Source: Azovibrio restrictus DSM 23866
Lineage (GTDB): Bacteria; Pseudomonadota; Gammaproteobacteria; Burkholderiales; Rhodocyclaceae
Direction: 5' to 3'
Length of the DNA: 64,000 nt
Assembly (NCBI RefSeq): GCF_000429665.1
Contig: NZ_AUCH01000002.1
Span: forward strand, 248,001-312,000
The notes under the pieces were generated by a model. The model was not told where the DNA came from, did no database searches, and worked only from the letters and a program-made list of their open reading frames with translations. The position numbers were made by a program, and so were the translations under genes. This document shows, piece by piece, positions 16,191 through 24,548 of this stretch; the stretch's first letter is position 1, and the number at the start of each line of letters is the position of its first letter.

Positions 16191-17087
16191 TCAAAACTCC
16201 GAACGCTCCTGCAGCATCTCGACAAAAGCCTTCAGCCCGGCCGGCATCAGCTTGCGGCTCGGGTAGTACAGGTAAAAGCCGGGAATTTCCGGGCACCAGT
16301 CGTCCAGCACCGTTTGCAAGCGCCCTGCCGCGATTGGCGCCGCCGCGTACTGGGCATAGACGTAGGCCAGCCCGAGACCTTGTTCCGCCGCCGCGATCAT
16401 CAGCGGCATCTGGCCGACGCTGACCGGTCCGTCGACTTCGATTTCGAACTGCTCGCTGCCGCGGGCGAATTCCCAGCGATAGAAACTGCCGTTGGGGAAA
16501 CGGATGCGGATGCAGCGGTGCTGCTGCAATTCGCGCGGGCATCCGGGTACGCCGTGCGCCGCCAGATAGTCGGGCGAGGCGACCACGACAAAGCGCTGGG
16601 GCGGGCCGAGCGGTACGGCGACCATATCCTGCTGCAGGCTTTCGCCGAAGCGGACGCCGGCATCGAAGCCGGTGGCGACGATATCGACGAAGGCGTCGTC
16701 GGCCACCAGTTCGATGCGCATGCCCGGGTTGGCCCGCAGAAAGCGCCCGAGCAGCGGCGCCAGTACCAGTTCGCACGCCGCTCGCGGCGCGTTGATGCGC
16801 AGCGTGCCGAGCGGTGAGTCGCGAAAGGCATTGACTTCGTCCAGCGCGCCGTGGATGTCCTGCAGGGCGGGCGAAAGCCGTTCGAGCAAGCGCTCGCCGG
16901 CCTCGGTCGGCGCCACGCTGCGTGTCGTCCGGTTGAGCAGGCGGACGCCGAGCCGGGCCTCCAGGCCGCGCAAGGCATGGCTCAGGGCCGACGGTGAAAC
17001 GCCAAGTTCGGCGGCCGCCTTGCGAAAGCTGCGCAGGCGGGCAACGGCGGCAAACGACTGGAGATCGGCCAGGCTGGCGAGATTCAT
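16191..17087 (-). CDS. LysR-family transcriptional regulator
   Basis: The 298-residue protein has the LysR N-terminal helix-turn-helix (residues 1-60: LADLQSFAAVARLRSFRKAAAELGVSPSALSH-type order, ending RLLNRTTRSVAPTEAG) and an effector-binding domain. LysR proteins bind a small inducer and act on the divergent gene. It is divergent from the SDR/AKR pair, with 111 bp between the starts, so it probably regulates them. AT-rich sequence with several T-N11-A candidates lies at about 17090-17130. The inducer is unknown. Confidence 0.93.
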   Translation of the reverse strand: MNLASLADLQSFAAVARLRSFRKAAAELGVSPSALSHALRGLEARLGVRLLNRTTRSVAPTEAGERLLERLSPALQDIHGALDEVNAFRDSPLGTLRINAPRAACELVLAPLLGRFLRANPGMRIELVADDAFVDIVATGFDAGVRFGESLQQDMVAVPLGPPQRFVVVASPDYLAAHGVPGCPRELQQHRCIRIRFPNGSFYRWEFARGSEQFEIEVDGPVSVGQMPLMIAAAEQGLGLAYVYAQYAAAPIAAGRLQTVLDDWCPEIPGFYLYYPSRKLMPAGLKAFVEMLQERSEF

Positions 17088-17198
17088 AATTGATGAAAAT
17101 TGCTCAATAGCTCATTAAATAATATGCGGATTGTTGCACAGTTGGCCGGGGAGTAGCCTGCTTTCCGTCATATCCCCAACCCCGCAATGGAGAACAAC

Positions 17199-17966
17199 AT
17201 GCAAAATATTCTGGCTGACCTGTCCGGCAAAACCATCCTCGTCACTGGCGCCTCGTCCGGCATCGGCGCTGCCACCGCCTTGGCGCTTGGCCGGGCCGGG
17301 GCCAGGGTGGCGCTGGCCGCCCGCCGTCTGGAGGCCCTGGAAAAGCTGGTCGCACAGATTCGCGCCGACGGCGGCGACGCCATCGCGATCAAGACCGACG
17401 TGGCCGTCGAAGCCGATGTCGCGAACGCCGTGGCGCAGACCGTCGCCCACTTCGGCCGCCTCGACGGCGCCTTCAACAACGCTGGCGTGCTGGGCAAGGT
17501 GGCGCCGATTCATGAACTGAGCAGCGCCGAATTCGCCGAGGTCATGCAGGCCAACGTCTATGGCGTGTTCTGGTCGCTCAAGTACGAAATGGCGGCGATG
17601 CTGAAGACGGGCGGCGGCGCCATCGTCAATACGGCTTCCGTCGTCGCCCAGATCGGCTTCGCCAACTTTGCGGCCTATACGGCCAGCAAGCACGCCGTGC
17701 TCGGCCTGACCCGCAGCGCCGCGCTCGAAGGTTTCCAGCAGGGCATCCGCGTCAATGCGGTGAATCCCGGCCCGATCGTTACGCCGATGGCCGAGATCGG
17801 TTTTGGCGGCCTGGAGAATCTCGAAGCCTCGCTCAAGGGCAGCCCGGCCGGCCGTCCCGGGCAGCCGGAGGAAATCGCCGGGCCGGTGCTCTTCCTGCTT
17901 TCCTCGGCGGCCAGCTACATCAACGGCCAGGGCTTCGCCATCGACGGCGGCTACACCGTTCAGTAA
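17199..17966 (+). CDS. Short-chain dehydrogenase/reductase
   Basis: The 255-residue enzyme has the classical SDR set: the NAD(P) loop TGASSGIG (near residue 15), NNAG (near 90), the catalytic Ser in NTASVV, and YTASK with the Tyr and Lys of the active site. The start is taken at ATG 17199, 6 bp after GGAG; an ATG 12 bp upstream has no RBS. SDRs reduce or oxidise carbonyl/alcohol groups with NAD(P)H; the substrate is unknown. It is divergent from the LysR gene, which probably controls it, and is followed 12 bp later by an aldo/keto reductase. Confidence 0.93.
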   Translation: MQNILADLSGKTILVTGASSGIGAATALALGRAGARVALAARRLEALEKLVAQIRADGGDAIAIKTDVAVEADVANAVAQTVAHFGRLDGAFNNAGVLGKVAPIHELSSAEFAEVMQANVYGVFWSLKYEMAAMLKTGGGAIVNTASVVAQIGFANFAAYTASKHAVLGLTRSAALEGFQQGIRVNAVNPGPIVTPMAEIGFGGLENLEASLKGSPAGRPGQPEEIAGPVLFLLSSAASYINGQGFAIDGGYTVQ

Positions 17967-17978
17967 AGGGCCATCAAC

Positions 17979-18971
17979 ATGCAAACCCGCTTTCTCGGTC
18001 AGCAACAGCAGCCGGTCTCCGCCATCGGTCTCGGCTGCATGGGGATGAGCGAATTCTATGGTGCCAGCGACGATGCCGAATCCCTGCGCACGCTGGCCCG
18101 GGCGCTCGAGCTCGGGATCAATTTCTTCGACAGTGCCGACACCTACGGTCATGGCCACAATGAAAGCCTGCTCGGCCGTTTTCTCAAGGAAGGCGGCCCG
18201 GCGCGCCGGCGTCAGGTGGTAATCGCCAGCAAGTTCGGCATTGTCCGCGAGCCCGGCAAGTACGAGCGGCGCATCGACAACAGCCCGGCCTACATCCGCC
18301 AGGCCTGCGAGGCCTCGCTGCGCCGTCTTGGCGTCGAGCAGATCGACCTCTATTACTGTCATCGCCGCAACCCGGAAGTGCCCATCGAGGAGATGATGGG
18401 GGCGCTGGCGCAACTGGTCGCTGCCGGCAAGGTCCGCCAGATCGGTCTTTCCGAAGTGTCGGCCGCTACCTTGCGGCAAGCCGGTGCGGTGCATCCGGTG
18501 GCTGCCGTGCAAAGCGAATATTCGCTCTGGACACGCGAAGCCGAGCGCGAAATGCTCGCCACCTGCGCCGAGCTGGGCACGACCTTTGTTGCCTACAGTC
18601 CGCTCGGTCGCGCCTTCCTGACCGGCGCCGTGCACTCCGGGCAACTGGCCGAGGGCGATTTCCGCAAGCACAACCCGCGCTTCGTCGGCGCGGCGGAAAA
18701 GATCAACGCCCAGCTGGTTGCTGAACTCGGCCGCTTCGCCGCTGCCCGCGGCCTCAGCAATGCCCAGGTGGCGCTCGCCTGGCTGCTCGGCAAGCAGCCG
18801 CATGTCGTGCCGATTCCCGGCACCCGGCGGATTGCCTATCTCGAACAGAATGCCGGCGCCGTCGATGTGGCGCTGAATGCGGCGGAAATCGCCGAACTCG
18901 ACCGGATGTTCGCCCCCGAACGGGTCGCCGGGGCGCGTTATCCCGAGGCCGGCATGGCGGGCATTGAGTAA
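17979..18971 (+). CDS. Aldo/keto reductase
   Basis: The 330-residue protein has the AKR pattern: GLGCMGMSEFYG at the N-terminus, FFDSADTYGHGHNES with catalytic Asp and Tyr, KFG (Lys), and LYYCHRRNP with the active-site His. The C-terminal PIPGTRR binds the NADPH phosphate. It resembles the YakC/pyridoxal-reductase-type subfamily. It probably forms an operon with the SDR gene and is likely regulated by the divergent LysR. The two together suggest a detoxification or secondary redox pathway for carbonyl compounds; the substrate is unknown. Confidence 0.93.
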   Translation: MQTRFLGQQQQPVSAIGLGCMGMSEFYGASDDAESLRTLARALELGINFFDSADTYGHGHNESLLGRFLKEGGPARRRQVVIASKFGIVREPGKYERRIDNSPAYIRQACEASLRRLGVEQIDLYYCHRRNPEVPIEEMMGALAQLVAAGKVRQIGLSEVSAATLRQAGAVHPVAAVQSEYSLWTREAEREMLATCAELGTTFVAYSPLGRAFLTGAVHSGQLAEGDFRKHNPRFVGAAEKINAQLVAELGRFAAARGLSNAQVALAWLLGKQPHVVPIPGTRRIAYLEQNAGAVDVALNAAEIAELDRMFAPERVAGARYPEAGMAGIE

Positions 18972-19038
18972 GGCGTCTGGGGGTGGGGCGCAAGGCGGGA
19001 CGGCAGCATTCCCTTGCAGCCTGCACGGATGGCGATAC

Positions 19039-19983
19039 CTACTGGTTGTAGACGAACCTCGCCAGTTCGATCAGGTATTCCCGCTGCTTCCCGGTGGGTT
19101 CCCCGTTCGTGCTCAGGGACAGGCTGAAGTGGCTGTCATCCTTGTGAAAAACCACATCCGCCCGAAGATTGCCCGAGCTGCAGTGATGGCTGATGCCGCC
19201 GTATTCGCCCAGGCTGGGCTGGCGCTCGAAGGTGCAGCTGGTGGCGGCGGAGCGGAGCAGGTTTTCGGCGACCCTGGCGTTGATGTTGGCGGAGCGGGAC
19301 AGCAGCACGACCGCGTTCTTTTCGTTTTTGGCCATGCAGCTGTTTTCACCAAAGCGCTCGATGCTGACGTTCTTGCCGGGAATCAGCTTGCGGATCAAGG
19401 CCTCATCGAAATAGGGGCATTGGGCGGCCTGCTGGGCGGTGACAGGATTCCGGGTATCGGCAACCGCGCGCTTCAGCAAGTCCATCAGGGCGGCTTCTTC
19501 GCTCAGGGCGGGAGGCGCGCCGACGGGAGGGGTGAAGCTGCCGAGGATGATGGCGCGGCCGACCTGGACGTACCACACCATGGAATTGCGGGGTTCGCCG
19601 TTTTCCTCATGGGCGGCAAAAAAACTGCCCGGGTCGGCGCCGGGGATGGTGACGGGCTGCAGCTTGAAGCTCTTGGCGCTTTCCTTGCGGATGGAATCCA
19701 GGATGCTCGTGGCGGCTTGCCTGGAAGGATGGAATTGCTGGGTGAACGAGAGGGCGGCATAGTTGAGTCGGGTGCCTTCGTATTCCCCCTCGAAGCGGCA
19801 GCCTCCCGGGCCGCCGGAATACAGGGTCCAGGGGGCGTAGTGGGGCAATGCGGCATTGAGCTGCTCCAGGGAAATCATCCGGCACTCTTCTGCAAAGGCA
19901 GGGGTGCCCGCCAGCAGCAGGAGCGCGGCGGCGAGGAAGGGGCGGCAGAGGCGGCGCGTCAGGGAGGAGAGTCGTAGGGTCAT
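19039..19983 (-). CDS. Hypothetical secreted protein
   Basis: The frame opens further upstream, but ATG 19983 gives a signal peptide (MTLRLSSLTRRLCRPFLAAALLL, cleavage near AFAEEC). The mature protein is about 285 residues. It has a motif ECRMISLEQLNAALPHYAPW at its start, several Cys (GGCRFEG, QCPYF, NSCMAK, SCTFER, HHCSSG) that could form disulfides in the periplasm, and no catalytic signature I know. It is divergent from the DUF2059-like gene, with a 236-bp gap that holds no ORF. I see no clue to function beyond export. Confidence 0.65.
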   Translation of the reverse strand: MTLRLSSLTRRLCRPFLAAALLLLAGTPAFAEECRMISLEQLNAALPHYAPWTLYSGGPGGCRFEGEYEGTRLNYAALSFTQQFHPSRQAATSILDSIRKESAKSFKLQPVTIPGADPGSFFAAHEENGEPRNSMVWYVQVGRAIILGSFTPPVGAPPALSEEAALMDLLKRAVADTRNPVTAQQAAQCPYFDEALIRKLIPGKNVSIERFGENSCMAKNEKNAVVLLSRSANINARVAENLLRSAATSCTFERQPSLGEYGGISHHCSSGNLRADVVFHKDDSHFSLSLSTNGEPTGKQREYLIELARFVYNQ

Positions 19984-20219
19984 GGGGTTCGGCAGCCAAC
20001 AGGGGACATTTGAAGGGGAGCGGGCCCTCATGCCAGGGCCCGGGGGCAGGTCGTGAATCCGCCAGCATGATGCCATCGGCGTCGCCAGCCCAGCAAGCAG
20101 GGGGTGGGATTTCCATTTGACATGATTTCTGAGGCTCGGCAACATTCCGCCCGCCTTCTGAGGGGCTTCACCATTCCCGGCCCTTCCTTCCCTATCTCCC
20201 TATTCTGGAAATGATCGCC

Positions 20220-21182
20220 ATGACCATCCACCCAAGTCTGAAACTCCTGGCGGGGGCTGCCGTACTGCTCCTGACCCTGGCGGGTTTGCCCGCCCAGGCG
20301 GATACCCGTCCTGCGCCTGCCACCGAAGCCAGTCTGAAGCAGCTGTTCCAGGTGCAGGGGGCGTCCAAACTGGTCAAGGAAACCCTGTCCCTGTTCGAAG
20401 CCCAGCACGCGGCGCAGGTCGAGCGGGATACCGAGCCCGGCAAGCTGGAAGCCGCCCGGCGCAGCCACGAGCGCTTCGCCGCCGTGCTGCGGCAGCGCAT
20501 GACCTGGGACGCGGTGGAACCCTATGTGGTGAAAGCCTACCAGGAGCACTACAGCGAGGCGGAAGTCCAGGGGCTGCTGGCCTACTACGCTACCGAGGCC
20601 GGCCGCTTGAGCGCGGAAAAGCTGCCCTCGGCGGAGCTGCGCGCCACAATGGCCCTCTCCGATGTACTGGAACAAAGGCTGACGCCGGTGCTGGAAGATG
20701 TCATGGCGGACCGTCCGGTCAAACGCCTGCCGGCAACGAAATGGAAGCCGGCCAACCGGCAGGAGCAGCTGGCGGCAGACCTGTCTGTGGTCCTGATGAA
20801 GGAGCGCTTTACCGCCAAACTGAAAACCATGGAGCAGCAAATGACTGAGAGTCTGGCTACGGTGCTTTGGGGCGGCAAGCCCGAATCCAAGACTTTGGAA
20901 TCTAAGGAAAAGCGGATGGCGAAAGCCATCCGGGACAACCTGGGTTTTGGCGATGTGCAGCCGGTGATCGTCAAGGAATTGAGCGCCAGCCTCTCGGAAG
21001 CCGAGCTGGGCGTGCTGCTGGCCGATGCCCGTCTGCCGGAGCGCCTAGCGCAGCGGAAAAAGCAGGGGCTGGTGCAGGAAGCCGCCAATAACGCGCTCGG
21101 CGACTGGATGATGAAGCACCTGATGAAGGACCTGATGCAGGCGCTGGAAGCAGAAAAACCCGCCGCTCCGGCAGCGGAATAA
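20220..21182 (+). CDS. DUF2059-type secreted protein (two copies of the domain)
   Basis: The 320-residue product starts at ATG 20220 (a GGA lies 10 bp upstream; the ATG 9 bp earlier has no room for an RBS). It has a signal peptide (LKLLAGAAVLLLTLAGLPAQA). The mature part carries two related helical segments, around YVVKAYQEHYSEAEVQGLLAYYATEAGR and around VIVKELSASLSEAELGVLLADARLPE. This pattern (KAYxxxxSExExxxLLAxYxTxxGR) is that of DUF2059, whose function is unknown. It is followed by 25 bp and a convergent gene on the other strand. The domain is helical and lacks obvious catalytic residues, so a binding or scaffold role is more likely than an enzymatic one. Confidence 0.7.
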   Translation: MTIHPSLKLLAGAAVLLLTLAGLPAQADTRPAPATEASLKQLFQVQGASKLVKETLSLFEAQHAAQVERDTEPGKLEAARRSHERFAAVLRQRMTWDAVEPYVVKAYQEHYSEAEVQGLLAYYATEAGRLSAEKLPSAELRATMALSDVLEQRLTPVLEDVMADRPVKRLPATKWKPANRQEQLAADLSVVLMKERFTAKLKTMEQQMTESLATVLWGGKPESKTLESKEKRMAKAIRDNLGFGDVQPVIVKELSASLSEAELGVLLADARLPERLAQRKKQGLVQEAANNALGDWMMKHLMKDLMQALEAEKPAAPAAE

Positions 21183-21207
21183 TCTGCTGCTGGAACAGGG
21201 CTGGGGC

Positions 21208-22227
21208 TTACTGCAGGGTTCCGGCCGCCCGGGCGGCGGCTTCATAGACGGGCGGCAGTTGGTAGCCCAGGCGCTGCAGCCGGGCCTGATGCACCGAGAC
21301 CACGAAGGCCTTGCCGGTCTCGGCCGGCAGTGATCCGGGCGCCTCGCCCTTGAGCAGGCGGCCCACCAGGAGGGCGGCCGCCTGGCCGTGCTCCTGGGGC
21401 GAGGGGGTGATGGCGATGGCGCCCCCGTCGGGGACGAAGGTGATCTTGGAGGCCAGGGTCAGGGCCTTGCTGTGGGCTTCGGTCCAGCTGCCCACCTCGG
21501 CAGGGGGAACCACCTCGGCACTGCCGGGCTGCCGGTGCAGGCCCCGGTAGCCGGCCACGAACAGGATGTCGGCCTGCTGGCCCAGGCGGCCGACTGCCTC
21601 CTGCCAGGCGGGGAAATTGTCCACCTGCTCACAGGGCAGCAGCTTGTGGGGGCGCCAGTCGAAAGCGGACACCTGGGCCGCTTCCGCCTCGGCCACGGGG
21701 CGGGCATCGCCAATGCAGGCGACGCGCAGGGGGCGTCCCTGGCCCAGGTGGCTCACCGCATCGCGCAGGGCAGCCACAGGAATCCGTTCGAGCATGCCGG
21801 TGGCGTTGCTGGCCCGGTTGAAACCATGGTGGGCCAGGTCCTCGTCGATGCCGGCATAGACGATCTGGATGTCCGGCCGGTTCAGCAGTTCCGGCGTCAC
21901 CAGTTCGGCGGCGATGTCGTCGAACACCACGAGGATCTTGGGCTCGAAGCTGGCTACGGCCCGCTTGGCCGAGGCGGCGGCGGTTTCCTGGAACTGGGTG
22001 CCGGGGGCGCCGCGCAGGCCCATGTAGTGCCAGCGGGTCAGCAGCGGCCGCTGCAGGCCCTTGAGGGATTTGCGCAACGAGGCGTCCAGGCCCTTGACCC
22101 AGCTGAATTCCGGGTCATAGCTGTGCAGGATCAGCACCCGGGGCCGGGTGATGTTGTAGTAGCCCACCAGGACGAGGGCGAGCAGCAGGAAGGCGCTGAC
22201 CAGGAGGGTGGCGGTGCTTTTCTTCAT
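21208..22227 (-). CDS. ABC-type periplasmic substrate-binding-like protein (PF04392-like)
   Basis: The 339-residue protein has an uncleaved-looking N-terminal membrane helix (ATLLVSAFLLLALVLVGYY) followed directly by PRVLILHSYDPEFSWVKGLD, the start of the TrpX/YwrB-type binding fold. Two Rossmann-like lobes follow (VVFDDIAAEL, QIVYAGIDED, and later ITFVPDGGAIAI). Its ATG overlaps the stop of the upstream CNB-SLC13 permease gene (ATGA, 4 bp), so the two are translationally coupled. Binding proteins normally feed ABC transporters, but no ABC components lie here; it could deliver ligand to, or sense it for, the SLC13 permease. The ligand is unknown. Confidence 0.75.
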   Translation of the reverse strand: MKKSTATLLVSAFLLLALVLVGYYNITRPRVLILHSYDPEFSWVKGLDASLRKSLKGLQRPLLTRWHYMGLRGAPGTQFQETAAASAKRAVASFEPKILVVFDDIAAELVTPELLNRPDIQIVYAGIDEDLAHHGFNRASNATGMLERIPVAALRDAVSHLGQGRPLRVACIGDARPVAEAEAAQVSAFDWRPHKLLPCEQVDNFPAWQEAVGRLGQQADILFVAGYRGLHRQPGSAEVVPPAEVGSWTEAHSKALTLASKITFVPDGGAIAITPSPQEHGQAAALLVGRLLKGEAPGSLPAETGKAFVVSVHQARLQRLGYQLPPVYEAAARAAGTLQ

Positions 22228-24095
22228 ACGAGTCCCAGGTAATCCCAGTAGGGAATGGAGGCGAAGACGGCGACGATGCGCAGGGCGCAGGTGGCCAGGT
22301 TGTAGCGCAGGAACAGGGGCTCATCGAACATCTGCCCCTTGCCGTGGGCGCCCCGGAGCTGGGTGTACTGGCTGCTCTGGTAGGGGAAGAACCACATGTC
22401 CGAGAACATGGCGGCGAGGAAGCCGATCACCCAGGGGTTGATGCCGGTGGCCAGCGCCAGGGGCATCAGCAGGATGGCCGAGACCACCATGCCGGCGGTG
22501 ATCGGGAAGGCCAGGCGCACGATCAGCACCACGGCCAGTTCGAGCAGCACCAGGCGGGTCACGTCTTCCTGGAGCAGGGCGGCGGCGCTGTCCATCCAGG
22601 GCTTGATCTGGCCCACCAGGTCCAGGTACTCCATGGTGCTGGTCAGCCCCTGCAGGGAGAGCAGGAAGAACACCATGGGCCAGTCCACGTACTGCTGGAA
22701 GTTCTTCTTGCTCACCAGGCCGTAGAGCAGCAGGGCCACCAGGATGAAGCCGGCGATCCAGGGCAGGGAAATGTGGTGCCAGGAGATGCTGATGGCGCCG
22801 CCCAGGAACAGCACCAGGGCCAGCAGGGTGAATTTCTCCTCGGCGCAGAGGGGGCCGAGCAGGGCCAGCTGGCGGCGCACCTGCTCCTTGGGCATGGGGG
22901 GCAGGGCCTCGCCCTTGAAGAGCAGCCGTTCCAGGATGAAATGGCCGCCGGTCATGATGGCGGCGCAGACCAGGGCGGCCACGAACCAGAACAGGCCCTG
23001 GAATTCATCCTGGAGCTGGGCCGGCAGCATGGCGAAGACGATCAGGTTGGAGCTCTTGCTGGTGAGGAACATGGGTGACATGTTCAAGGCGCCGCAGAAG
23101 GTGGCCGCTGCCAGCCGGGTCTGGGCCCGGCTGCCGGGGGCGACACCGCCGGCACTGCAGAAATCCCGGTAGAGGGGCAGGATCAGGGTCATGCGGGCGT
23201 TGGCTGAGGACATGATGGGCGACAGGGCGTAGCCCGAGAGCACCAGGGCGAAACCGTGCCAGAAAGGGGTGTCGGGCAGCAGGGTGCGCAGCCAGATGAT
23301 GAAGCGGTAGGAGAGCCCGGAGGCCACCATCACGCCGCCCAGTACGTATACGCCGACGAACAGGATCAGGCCGCTGGAGGCGAACCCGGACAGCACCACC
23401 TCGGTGGGGGCCAGGTCCACCAGCAGCATGGCGGCGGTGGCGAACAGGGGCGGCACGAATTCGTCCACCAGGGAGAAGGACCACATGCAGACCGTGGCGG
23501 CCAGGATGGCCAGGAACAGGGTGTTGCTCTGGCTCCAGCCGCTGGAGAGGCCCAGGGCCAGCACCGCCAGGGGCGAAAACAGGGTGCAGCTCCAGCCCCA
23601 GGTTTCCCGGGCCGAGCCCCTGGCGCCCTTGCCGGCGGCGGCCTTGGCCGGGCTCGGCAGCTCGGCGCCCCCGAGGCAGACCAGCAGGGCATCCTGGGCG
23701 GCCCGGGCCAGCCCGGGGGCTTCGCCGAGCACATCGCTCAGGGTCTGGCGCGGCAGGCGTACCGCCAGGGTATCGCCCCGGGCGATGGCACTGCGCAGGT
23801 AGCAGGGCTGTCCAGCCAGCACTTCTTCCCCCACCACCCGGGCCTGGCCCTGGGGGGCGCCGCTCAGGCTGCTCAGTTCCAGGCCCCCGTCGATGACCAG
23901 GTACAGGGCCTCCGCATTGGCAGCGGCCTGGACCAGGGGCTCGCCGTCGCCAAAGCGGCGCACCTGGGCTCCCCCCAGAAGGCGGGCCAGGGCCTGGCCC
24001 GAGAGGCGGGAAAACATCGGCTCGGCGCGGATCCGGTCAGCGAGGGTGGCCGCAGAGGGCAGGGGGGATACGGGAGGCAAGGCCGTCTGATTCAT
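22224..24095 (-). CDS. SLC13-family permease with N-terminal cyclic-nucleotide-binding-like domain
   Basis: Residues about 15-140 form a CNB/CAP-type beta-roll: LSGQALARLLGGAQVRRFGDGEPLV, ALYLVIDGGLELS, then VVGEEVLAGQ. The phosphate-binding cassette is degenerate: there is no clear GE-x-x-LL-x-x-x-RxAT match. The remaining 480 residues are an SLC13/ArsB-type permease of about 11-12 membrane helices, with LIVFAM, FLTSKSSNLIVFAML and ITAGMVVSAILLMP as typical segments. SLC13 proteins carry dicarboxylates, citrate or sulfate with Na+. A regulatory CNB on such a permease is unusual. The start is ATG 24095, inside the end of a repeat element (24094-24260), so the leader consists wholly of that repeat and has no well-spaced RBS. 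It is coupled to the binding-protein gene downstream. Confidence 0.82.
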   Translation of the reverse strand: MNQTALPPVSPLPSAATLADRIRAEPMFSRLSGQALARLLGGAQVRRFGDGEPLVQAAANAEALYLVIDGGLELSSLSGAPQGQARVVGEEVLAGQPCYLRSAIARGDTLAVRLPRQTLSDVLGEAPGLARAAQDALLVCLGGAELPSPAKAAAGKGARGSARETWGWSCTLFSPLAVLALGLSSGWSQSNTLFLAILAATVCMWSFSLVDEFVPPLFATAAMLLVDLAPTEVVLSGFASSGLILFVGVYVLGGVMVASGLSYRFIIWLRTLLPDTPFWHGFALVLSGYALSPIMSSANARMTLILPLYRDFCSAGGVAPGSRAQTRLAAATFCGALNMSPMFLTSKSSNLIVFAMLPAQLQDEFQGLFWFVAALVCAAIMTGGHFILERLLFKGEALPPMPKEQVRRQLALLGPLCAEEKFTLLALVLFLGGAISISWHHISLPWIAGFILVALLLYGLVSKKNFQQYVDWPMVFFLLSLQGLTSTMEYLDLVGQIKPWMDSAAALLQEDVTRLVLLELAVVLIVRLAFPITAGMVVSAILLMPLALATGINPWVIGFLAAMFSDMWFFPYQSSQYTQLRGAHGKGQMFDEPLFLRYNLATCALRIVAVFASIPYWDYLGLV

Positions 24096-24260
24096 CCTTA
24101 AAACCTCAGTTAAACCACAGAGGCACAGAGACGCCGAGGAAAAACAAAGACTTGTCCTGGAAGGCCAGGTCACTTTCTAGGTGAGCGCAGAAGATGATGC
24201 AAGTCATTGTTTTTTTGAACTTCTCTGTGTCTTTGTGTCTCTGTGGTGAGGTTTTTAGGT
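24094..24260 (-). repeat. ~167-bp MITE-like repeat, copy 1 (inverted relative to copy 2 at 44208)
   Basis: Read on the minus strand this block matches 44208-44375 nearly base for base; I count about three differences. Its ends are inverted repeats of each other: both start like CCTAAAAACCTCA(..)CCACAGAGACAC when read inward, with a longer gapped version on the gene side. The centre has a small palindrome (CCTGG-CCTT-CCAGG). There is no ORF of its own. It directly abuts the start codon of the CNB-SLC13 gene (the AT of the ATG is the element's last two bases). The structure is that of a small non-autonomous mobile element. Confidence 0.9.
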
Positions 24261-24548
24261 TCATGGGGAGCTCGGCAGGTTGAGAGGGCGTGCCGCCTGG
24301 ATCGTCAGCCCGGCTGACAACTCGGCGAACTGGCGTGGCGCCAGTCAGCAGGGCAGGAGCGGGTAGGGAGAGGGGCCTCCAGCGAGCGGCACCCCATGGG
24401 TAACCGATGCCGAAAAAAAGTTCCCGGATCGGCACCTCGTGACGGGATCGCCCTGGACCAGGCGTGGAGGTTCTGGCCGGCGGCTTCGCCATCGACAGTT
24501 CGTGCAAATACCAATAGCATTGCCGTCCCCCGTTCGTGATGACCTGCC

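Noticed and set aside
24096..24173. N-terminal extension beginning MTWPSRTSLCFSS on both SLC13-type frames
   Set aside because: The identical peptide at 24173 and 44296 comes only from translating the repeat element. The real starts are at 24095 and 44408.
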